From NCBI GenBank assembly GCA_003427395.1, contig BFEA01000225.1, positions 1,987,696-2,020,531 on the forward strand: a stretch of 32,836 nt of DNA, written 5' to 3'. The stretch comes from Chara braunii (Eukaryota > Streptophyta > Charophyceae > Charales > Characeae). The notes beneath the pieces were generated by a model. The model ran no database searches. It was given only the letters and a program-made list of their open reading frames with translations, and was not told the origin of the DNA. A program made the translations under genes and the position numbers. Of the stretch, positions 25,581-32,836 are shown one piece after another (the stretch's first letter is position 1; each line of letters opens with the position of its first letter).

Positions 25581-25999
25581 TAGAAATCTCTCTGTAATTC
25601 TGACCTAGCCCCTGTTCCTGGAACTAACTACCCTTTGTTCTAATCCTTTCTGTTTTTTTTTTTCTTTTTTTTTTTTAAACAGGTCCTTATGGTCCTGGCT
25701 CCATTTCCGTTCTGGGGAGCATCAGTCCGGTTCCTATTCCACTATAAGTCAGAAAACAAAATTACATCTTGAACACCCGCACGCTTCCTTCCGTCTGGCC
25801 GAAGGAACCCTGATCAGCATTGATTACTCCAGCATAATGGAGGATTGACTGTCAGCTTGCCCTGCTTGTCCCTTTCCTCCCCTTTGTTCTAATCCTAGAT
25901 GACCCTTTTGGGCTTTTTGAGCCTTTTTCCCTTTACGTACCCTATACGGGGGGGGGCACCTCTTTGATCGAACACAGTCACTAGGCTTTGTGCATGTCT

Positions 26000-26341
26000 T
26001 GATGATGAAGTCCTGCCACCAGTGAACCATTCGGAGTGGCCGTTTCGTTGTAGCTGCTGGCCGTCTATGTACTCCGTAGTATATACTATCAATATTGAGG
26101 ATATCTTTGTCGATGATGAAGTCCTGCCACCAGTGAACCATTCGGAGTGGCCGTTTCGTTGTAGCTGCTGGCCGTCTTTACGTACTCTGTAGTATATACT
26201 ATCATCCGATTGAGGATATCTTTGTCGATGATGAAGTCCTGCCACCAGTGAACCATTCGGAGTGGCCGTTTCGTTGTAGCTGCTGGCCGTCTTTACGTAC
26301 TCCGTAGTATATACTATCATCCGATTGAGGATATCTTTGTC
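26000..26341. repeat. 111-115 bp tandem array, three copies
   Basis: GATGATGAAGTCCTGCCACC starts units at 26001, 26112 and 26227. Each unit has CATTCGGAGTGGCCGTTTCG, TTGTAGCTGCTGGCCGTC, the palindrome-like AGTATATACTATC and GAGGATATCTTTG. The units are almost identical, indicating recent amplification. The period is not a multiple of three, so the array itself is not coding. Confidence 0.94.
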
Positions 26342-26499
26342 GGCACCTCCTTTTGCCGAAACACAGGTCGGCAGAATCTCGGACACAAAACATTAAGAGG
26401 ACGCAAAAATGGCAAACATTTGTTTTACCTTTGTCCGTCTCTGTCCTTCCTTCCTGATTTCTGATGTTTGTTTTGCAAGGGAGCACTTGGTGCCTGCCT

Positions 26500-26615
26500 T
26501 TGTGGCAAGATCTGTATGTAGACGTGTATACCTCTATGTGGACGTTTATTTTTATATTTGTGGCAAGATCTGTATCTAGACGTGTATTACCTCAACGGGG
26601 ACGTCTATATATATG
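26500..26615. repeat. 58-bp tandem duplication
   Basis: TGTGGCAAGATCTGTATGTA and TGTGGCAAGATCTGTATCTA begin the two copies at 26501 and 26559; GACGTGTAT follows each. Confidence 0.92.
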
Positions 26616-27110
26616 TTAATGTAACCTGGGCCGTCTGGGCAAAGCATCTGTCCAGGTTCTGGCCCGGGAGATGTGGAGGGAAACCTCTTTCCAGGTGAGT
26701 TGTTTTGCACATCGGAAATGGAGCTCAGGTCATACTGAAGAGTGTGTGCATGTCAATGCCTGAACTGTGAAGGGGTCTACAGCTCTCTGAAAGGGTGTGC
26801 CATTAACCTATTACTATTATTAGTTTGGTGCTCTTTTTTTTTTTTTTTGGTTTAAAGCCCTTGTGTAAGCTTTCTCCATTCCGATGGTGGTAAGAGAACC
26901 ACCAGAATCAAGGGCTTATCTGCCGGGCTGCTCCTCTATGGAGGTTGTTTGTATTTCAGTTACATACGACTGTTGCGTCAAGCGTCTCTCCGAAATCTTG
27001 ACAATTTGGAAAAGTTTTGAGATCTGAGGGAGGGGCTTCAATGAGGTCTGAATGGGTTACCATGAACCCGTAAACTACCAGTACATGCCAGCTATCGACC
27101 GCAGGGCCCT
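26616..27110. other. no clear feature; one donor-like site
   Basis: CCAG followed by GTGAGT at 26695 is a good splice-donor match, and the frame before it (ending LAREMWRETSFQ) is open for 25 codons, but no acceptor or domain supports an exon. GGTGGTAAGAGAACCAC near 26885 is shared with 25282. Confidence 0.35.
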
Positions 27111-27118
27111 TTTTGAGG

Positions 27119-27178
27119 CTGCCCACCGCCGATTCATTTTATCTACGGCTGCCCACCGCCGATTCATTTTATCTACGG
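27119..27178. repeat. 30-bp perfect tandem duplication
   Basis: CTGCCCACCGCCGATTCATT begins both 30-bp copies (27119 and 27149). Confidence 0.97.
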
Positions 27179-27477
27179 TGCTCGGCCTCCTAAAGTTTCA
27201 GAGGGGTTTCAAAACAGGTTCTCCAGTTTTCATTCGGGTTCTCTAGATGTACCGGTGGTTTAAAGGGGTGTGTTGTATTATAGTTTTGTTTTTCTAACTT
27301 TTTTAGCTGGCTTTTACAAGTTAAGTTTTTAATCTCAAGTTTTGCGAGGATTTTTTTAATGGCTATTTTTACCTGAAGCGGTATGAACTGCAGCTGTTAT
27401 AGCGTGCTGTTTTCTGGATTTGTTTTAGGGATTTTTTTGCTCCAATGCACACTGATAGATAGGATTTCCAGCTAGAG

Positions 27478-27486
27478 TGAGTGAGT

Positions 27487-27517
<31 letters not shown>
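27478..27517. repeat. (GAGT)n(GA)n microsatellite
   Basis: A few GAGT units pass into (GA)n. Confidence 0.95.
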
Positions 27518-27521
<4 letters not shown>

Positions 27522-27689
27522 GAAGTTCTGACACCACAAATGTATCACCCATCATATATTTGTTTGCCAGCAAAGTTGCAAGCAAGGAGTACAAAAATCT
27601 GCTTGCCAGAATGTATTGGTTTTGGGAGAAACTGGTCCTTTGGGGATATGAAGGTCAGTCGAAACTGTTCCTGGCCGTTGGGGCAGAAA

Positions 27690-27760
27690 GCCAGGAAAAA
27701 AGTTTTGTCAGAGAGTAGGTGATGGAAAGCTGGGAGAGAAGTTTTGTCAGAGAGTAGATC
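27690..27760. repeat. 39-bp diverged tandem duplication
   Basis: AGTTTTGTCAGAGAGTAG occurs at 27701 and 27740, each preceded by GAAAGC. Confidence 0.9.
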
Positions 27761-28120
27761 GTGTAGTAGTATTTGTGCTGGCGCAGATAATGCTCCATTC
27801 TCTGTGTTTGCATGCGGGGTCTCTGTAAGTAATTGCCACCTTGTCGATAGCTTCGTTCCAAGTAAATCTCATCTTGTCGATAGCTGGTGGGTCGTTATCG
27901 TATCAAATGGAGGTGGTGGTATATGTCGCTAGCGTTCATTCTGAGCCAGGATCCTCAGGTGCAGATTTGGGCGATAACGACATCCAAAGGCAATTATCAG
28001 ATGCAGGACACCTTTTTTTTTTTTTTTCCCTGTTTTGGTTATGGACGTCTTACTTGGATTATCTTGTTTTGGATGTGAAAAAAAAGGGTGTCGATCGTCT
28101 TTGATGACTGAGACTCTCTG

Positions 28121-28199
28121 CTGCAGATTTGTTCTCGGGCAGTTTTCTGTCTAGATGCAGGGATAATGACCGGGCGTTCTACTCAGGTGAAGACGGTAG
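28121..28199. mobile_element. FB1 foldback, right half only
   Basis: GGCAGTTTTCTGTCTAGATG, GGGATAATGACCGGGCGTTC and CAGGTGAAGACGGTAG match the loop and right arm of the 25.5-kb copy; the left arm is missing. Confidence 0.65.
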
Positions 28200-29465
28200 T
28201 ATTGAGGACTATGACAAATACATGGAAAGAATAGAATACTTGTCCTTGTCAGTCAGGACTCAGGGTGTGTGTCATGCCTAAACATTTACACGACGAGTAC
28301 TTGGCCCATACATTTATTTTCAGCGCGCGGGCACTTCGTTAATGTGCAAAACTTTTGGGGCTCAGCCTCCAAAACAAAATGGTCATCCCAGGCCAAAACA
28401 ACGCCGAGCTGGTTTTTTGTTTTTCTTTTTGGTGCACACTGTACAGGGCATTTTCAGCCTCGGCTTCAATAGCTGGGTGGGCGAAGGAGTGGCGGTTTTA
28501 GATCTGTTCCAGGATTGCCCACCCTGAGAGCTTGTCGCGTGCAAGTCCTTTGGCCCGCTGACCCCCTTAAATATGCTATTGTTTCTGCTGCCACATCTTT
28601 GCTTGTCTACCTTGCTCTCCTCTGTATTTGGGTCTGTTAGTCTCTTAGCTGATGTTGCTGCTCATTTTGCACTGTGTCGTGATTGGTTTGAAATTTGAAT
28701 GCAGGATCGTCACCAGATGTGAGAGGCCTGTGTTTCGCACTAGGCTTCCGTGCCATTGTTTTGCACTGGTTTAACTTGGAAAGAAATCTATTGAGGAGAG
28801 AGTGGACAGTTAAATGATGATGATGAACAGGTGCTGATGGGCTTGTGACACATGGAGAAATGGCTTTCAGTTGGCCCTCGGCTTTTGTGCTCGACCGTGT
28901 CGTTCATCATCAGGTGGCTATTGAAAGGATTGGCTGAATTGCTGCACACATGGAATTTGAATTCATTTGTCGTTATGATGTGTTATCTATGGTGAGTCCG
29001 ATGTCTATACTGAAGAATAGCAAGATCGAAGGTTCCAGGCTGTCTCTGTGCATCTGCCGTCTGTTCTAAACCACCAGGAGGTCTTCAAGCATAGGTGGGG
29101 TGGCTCCGCCCATTGGCCCAGCTATCGACCGTGGAAAAATATAGAGTAGAAACGTCTCTAGTTGGTGGATGAATTTGGGCGCTCCTGTCGTGGCCCGTGC
29201 GTTTCCTAAAATTGTGGCTGGCTTGTTAACAGGCACGACTTTACGAAGCACAGGTGGTTTAAGCCTTTTAGGGAGATTTGAAGGTTTTTGAAGTTTTTGT
29301 GGTGTGACTTTTGGAGAAGTGGAATCTCCCCGAGTCTCGGTCCCGAAGAAGTTTGGGAGGAGGAGCTCATTCCCATTGTTCAGCAACCGTGGCCGGATGT
29401 GGACAACTTAACTTTCTTCAGGGATTGCGTCAATGGGATCTCATTTCTCAATGTGTAGTGGTTTT
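28200..29465. other. no recognisable feature
   Basis: This is the longest stretch without the window's repeat families. Several frames of 60-110 codons are open but show no recognised domain, so I call no gene. It would be a sensible place to look for intron or UTR transcript evidence. Confidence 0.45.
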
Positions 29466-29469
29466 GACA

Positions 29470-29985
29470 AAGAAGGCAAGGCAAGCATGAAATTATTTTC
29501 GTTGGTTTAACAGTCAGTAATTAGCGGGCTTGCTTTGCCTCGGAAAAGATTTTGAGTTTTCGGAATATAACGCGCACGGGGAAAATGAAGATTTCAAGTT
29601 TTCGGAGTAAGGTGCGGGGGGAGGGGAGAGGAAAAATGAAGATTTCAAGTTTCCGGGGAAGGGGATGAAAGATTGGAAGTTTCCAGAACGACAGGTGGTT
29701 AGGAAAGCGCGAAGCCGCTGAGTCTAATATGCCCAAGTGCTGGAGAAAAGTTAGAGGAGGTGGTTTGCGGTCCTCGGCAACCCTTGCTGGATTCCGATGA
29801 CTTTCCTTGCATCTGGACAAGGGCCTCGTTCACGGAGTGTTTCGGTGAGTAAGGCAAGCGTGAAAATGATGAGCATGTTTGTCGCAGTTGTCGATGATTA
29901 GCTTGAGCCTTGAAGCATGGAAATGTGGAATGGAATGTTGCTTGTCTATTAGTCGGTGATTAGCGGACATGCTTTGTCTTGTGCT
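29470..29985. repeat. diverged direct repeats (GGCAAG... and TTTCAAGTTTTCGG words)
   Basis: AAGGCAAGGCAAGCATGAAA with AATTAGCGGGCTTGCTTTGC near 29475-29538 resembles AAGGCAAGCGTGAAAATGAT with GATTAGCGGACATGCTTTG near 29852-29970. Between them AATGAAGATTTCAAGTTT occurs twice (29584, 29634) within G-rich sequence. Confidence 0.7.
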
Positions 29986-30139
29986 CGCAGCTCGGTTTCT
30001 ACGTAGATTGTGGTTGCATGGAAGGATTAGTGCTGGTGTTGGAGGGAGAACTGACTCTGTCCATGTTGCTGAACTGGAGTGATTTGTCGCATCCACTAAG
30101 TACTAGATTGTCTTTAGAAAGGTCTGCCTGTGGTTCTCG

Positions 30140-30275
30140 TATGACGTCTGTTTCGTAGTGGCAGGTGGTGGGGCTTTGGTTGTTGAGATTCTTTTATGGA
30201 GGGTTCTCCACATTATGTTTGTTTCTTAGTGGCGGGTTGTGTGGCTTTTGTTGTTGAGGTCTTAGAGGGGTGCTA
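30140..30275. repeat. diverged tandem duplication, about 70-bp period
   Basis: TGTTTCGTAGTGGCAGGTGG with TTTGGTTGTTGAGATTCTT and TGTTTCTTAGTGGCGGGTTG with TTTTGTTGTTGAGGTCTT are the two copies. Confidence 0.85.
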
Positions 30276-30383
30276 GATTGGTGCGTAGAGGTATGACGAT
30301 TCTGACGTCTTTTGTTCATATTTCAGAAGTTAAAAAGTGATTTGTCTTTGATCGTGGAGTGTTTTCGAACTCGAGGATTCGGG

Positions 30384-30459
30384 TTGTGTCGTCTTCAAGA
30401 ATTGTGGTTGTGCGTGCTGTGGTTGTGTTGTCTTCAAGACTTGTGGTTGTGCGTGTTCT
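30384..30459. repeat. 42-bp tandem duplication
   Basis: TTGTGTCGTCTTCAAGAATT and GTTGTGTTGTCTTCAAGACT start two copies, each followed by GTGGTTGTGCGTG. Confidence 0.88.
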
Positions 30460-30507
30460 CATGAAGGATTGTGTTTTTGTAATCCTCGATGATGCTGGTT
30501 TTGCAAG

Positions 30508-30672
30508 AAAAAATTGCATGACCAGCTCTTATATGGTGGGCAAATTGGTGTGGGCGAAAAGTAGTGTTTACAGTTTACTTTATGGATGCATGGGAGCGAA
30601 AAGGATGTGTTTGTGGAGGGGTAATCGGAAAGTTCACGTCTTCGTTGTGTCCGTTGGAGAGTGGGTGCTGTG
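30508..30672 (+). CDS. candidate exon encoding a PWWP-like domain
   Basis: The frame reads MTSSYMVGKLVWAKSSVY, a spacer of about 25 residues, then RKVHVFVVSVGEWVLW. PWWP domains, which bind nucleosomes carrying methylated H3K36, start with a GDLVWAK-type strand and later have a VFVFFF.G...WV-type strand; both are recognisable here in the right order, although the PWWP tetrapeptide itself is not preserved (SLLYG). TTTTGCAAG ends at 30507, a fair acceptor, and GTGAGT starts at 30673, a good donor, giving a 165-nt exon. The open frame extends upstream to an ATG at 30359 through the 42-bp repeat, which is probably not coding. Divergence, a pseudogene, or chance remain possible. Confidence 0.35.
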
Positions 30673-30679
30673 GTGAGTT

Positions 30680-31190
30680 CTTAACTTAAATTTATGATAC
30701 TACGTGGTGTGCACAAACGCTTGCTCTCTTGTAAGTGTCGCCGGCAATTTGGATGTGTTGAATTGTGTTCCCCATTCTGTGGCTGGATGGGTTGGCCGAA
30801 CTGAACGCCAGTTGGTCAAATAGCGCCAGCACCTTTCATGATCTCATCTTCTGATTTGATTGCCATGTATTTAGCCATTGAACTTCAAAGTTCATGTTTT
30901 TATGTTATTGCAGCATCAAATGTGGTACTTTAGGTTGAGAAAGCAATATCTGTAATGGGAATTGGGTTTGATAAGATTTCATTTATTTTCTATTTTCAAA
31001 TGAGATTTGTCCTGCAATCATCAGAGGTAAAAGCTCTCGTTTCCTGCCATAGTGCAACCCCTTTGGTGTTTGGGTACTGTATCCAGGTTGGGGGCAGCCT
31101 GTTACAAACGACGCACCTGCACAAACGCTTTGCAAGATCGGAAGTAGTCGGTAGCGTCTGAAGAAGTCTCCCTCTTCTGGGAACGATTCA
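30680..31190. other. no recognisable feature
   Basis: No repeat of the window's families. A weak donor-like CAGAGGTAAAAG lies near 31022. If the exon at 30508 is real, this would be intron. Confidence 0.4.
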
Positions 31191-31194
31191 CCAG

Positions 31195-31318
31195 GGGAAT
31201 TGGTGAGGCGAGGCAGGGTGCAGGGGCCATAAGTGCACATTGAGCCTGTATGACCACGGGAATTGGTGAGGCGAGGCAGGGTGCAGGGTCGTAAGTGCAC
31301 ATTGAGCCTGTGTGACCA
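31195..31318. repeat. 63-bp tandem duplication
   Basis: GGAATTGGTGAGGCGAGGCA begins both copies (31196 and 31259); each contains AAGTGCACATTGAGCCTGT. Confidence 0.95.
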
Positions 31319-31319
31319 T

Positions 31320-32600
31320 GATAGGGGGATGTGGGCGATATGTGAAAGTAGAGGTGACGCTGACGGTTTTTTTTTTTTTGTGTGTGTGAAACAGAGGCTC
31401 TGTCTATTGGTGGGGAGCAGCACCTGCTGGAAACCGGGTCTCCCATTTACAAAGTATTTAGATAAAGTTATAGGATTCTGGAACAAAGGCCTGAGAGACT
31501 CTGAATTCAACCAGCATTGATTGCCCGGGGAAACCCCTTGTTATCTGAGCGGACTACTTTTGCATACAAGGGCTACTGCCCTCCAGAGGCGAATCTACCA
31601 GTGCACAAGTCATCCAGTCAACTCAGGCACACCCATGCACACCCATGCAGCTTGTGAGAAACTGGATGATTTTGAAGGGGCCTTTGGCAAGCAACGCCGG
31701 GGGGCACCGGGGAAGCTTATCTCAGGCTCGTCTGGTTCTGATCCAGTCTTATTGCACTCCTGTCGTAATCTTGTCAAGATCATGTCGTGATCATATCACA
31801 CTCCTGCAGCTGGGTCATGTAAGAACTTCCATCAGGGCCAGGGGGCGAGGGGGGAACGGGTCCGGGAAATCAGACGGGGGCCTTATTGGGAAGGTTGGGT
31901 CAATGTGGGTCCAGTCATTGAAGATTGAAGATGATCTCTCGGAATTCCTTGCTGTGTTGCAGCGGCCTGATCCCCTGTCCACTCAATTTGAGCCATCCAT
32001 CCGCCCCGTCGCAAGAGCCACGAAGCCTCTCCCTTGGCCTGATTGTGAAGTGTTCCACCCAAACACCGGATATCCGCACCATGTGGATCTGGCCTATCTG
32101 TGTCATATCTCATGAAAGAGCAACCCAGTCTCCTTCCTCCAAGGTGGGGCCATGTTTAAGCACCATGTACCAAGCCAGAGGGATTGCTTTGATGATCATT
32201 TCCAAGTGGTACCTTGCAGCGGGGATGCTGTTTTCCAGTCTTCCATAAATGCCCAAAAGTAACCCCATTCACCCACCCATTCCAGGGGGCGATCCACATT
32301 CAGGTGTTGGGCCCATCTATCATTAACAGAAGTGGAGTGGCCCTTGGTAAAGTCCTTTTTCAATCAGGTGTCGAAGTCATGGGTGACGGGGTAGGTCTGA
32401 GTCCGCTCCGTTTGGGTCGATTGGGGGAGGGTCAGGGGGGGGTGGAAAGCGAGGCTCAGCTAGTGATACAGGCGGGGGTCTTGAGGAGGGGAGGCGGAGG
32501 GGGAGGTGGGGGGACGGTGTCTCTTTTGAGGGATGCTCCCTTTTCGGAGGGGGGGGACAGTGGAATTGATTATGAACGATACACCAAACCCAGTGTCAGG
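31320..32600. other. no confident gene; G-rich end
   Basis: A frame of about 156 codons is open from 31645 to 32115 but shows no recognised domain. TCTATTGGTGG.G.GCA and AAAC/GCAGGGTC words near 31400-31440 match 25332-25370, so part is dispersed repeat. G-rich runs dominate 32420-32560. Confidence 0.4.
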
Positions 32601-32608
32601 CTATGAAA

Positions 32609-32633
32609 CACCCGCGGATGCGTCCGCGGGTCC
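32609..32633. other. GC hairpin
   Basis: ACCCGCGGATGCGTCCGCGGGT is a strong short inverted repeat. No T-run follows and no role can be assigned. Confidence 0.6.
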
Positions 32634-32726
32634 GATCTCGGATGGCGGCCGCATATGCAGCCGTTTGGCTGTCCTAGTCCGTGCCGCGGAACTGATTTTA
32701 CCAGAATTTTCCTGAATTAAATAATA

Positions 32727-32773
32727 GGTAAATATATATATATATCGTATATATATGTATATTTATATATATG
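32727..32773. repeat. (TA)n tract
   Basis: Interrupted TA/TATG repeat near the window end. Confidence 0.93.
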
Positions 32774-32836
32774 ACTTCGCTAGCTTCCTGCGACGTTTTT
32801 TTCCGGTCAGGTCGAGCGGCAGTGGTCGGGGCCGTT

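Noticed and set aside
26620-26694. Exon ending at CCAG/GTGAGT
   Set aside because: A good donor and a 25-codon open frame, but no acceptor upstream (a 58-bp repeat lies there) and no known motif.
31645-32115. 156-codon plus-strand open frame
   Set aside because: No recognisable domain, codon pattern or splice context; it may be chance in GC-rich sequence.
1-32836. CRISPR array
   Set aside because: Tandem repeats here lack unique spacers of uniform length, and the sequence is eukaryotic in character.

Overview
The window looks like a repeat-saturated, intron-scale or intergenic stretch of a large nuclear genome. It has no gene-dense strand, no convincing long coding region, many microsatellites, minisatellites and inverted-repeat elements, tRNA- and snRNA-derived insertions, and one assembly gap (560 N). 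A stretch near 10.85 kb matches the plastid-type threonine tRNA (GGU anticodon), which points to a photosynthetic eukaryote. With the snRNA promoter-like boxes at 6.2-6.4 kb, a streptophyte alga or plant with a bloated genome (a charophyte such as Chara would fit) is my best guess. This is an inference, not an identification.

Layout. 0-2 kb: an 88-bp tandem duplication with a short open frame, a Tourist-like MITE, then a three-fold GA-rich repeat block. 2.1-4.3 kb: a dimeric U6 snRNA retrocopy, a 90-bp GC-rich minisatellite, two foldback (FB1) elements and a tRNA-derived SINE. 4.6-6.5 kb: nested hairpins, a second MITE, the best FB1 foldback, another SINE whose tail has become a 32-bp satellite, a U6 relic, and a duplicated TATA/USE-like box pair. 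6.6-12.4 kb: FB1 copies, a U6 fragment inside a MITE, a U6 copy split by a SINE, the plastid-type tRNA relic and more tRNA-like heads. 12.5-15.7 kb: a third foldback family (FB3), the N gap, CG-rich alternating sequence, scrambled U6 fragments and long TG arrays. 16.5-21.6 kb: more U6 relics and several minisatellites. 21.6-32.8 kb: short duplications, a 64-nt C homopolymer, a minus-strand U6 copy, a 52-bp array made of half-FB1 units, a 113-bp array, and one possible exon with a PWWP-like domain near 30.5 kb.

The elements interact with one another more than any genes do. U6-derived copies are the dominant theme: about ten loci, several sharing an A-rich tail of the same pattern, one pair inserted as a dimer between near-identical 12-nt flanks, one lying inside a MITE between 24-nt repeats, and one interrupted by a tRNA-SINE. 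This suggests a U6-headed retroposon family working alongside at least one tRNA-headed SINE family, both presumably mobilised in trans by a LINE that is not in the window. The FB1 foldbacks are fused to tRNA-like heads at several loci.

I see no operon, CRISPR array or intact transposase. Protein-coding calls are few and weak. All calls were made by eye, without database searches.
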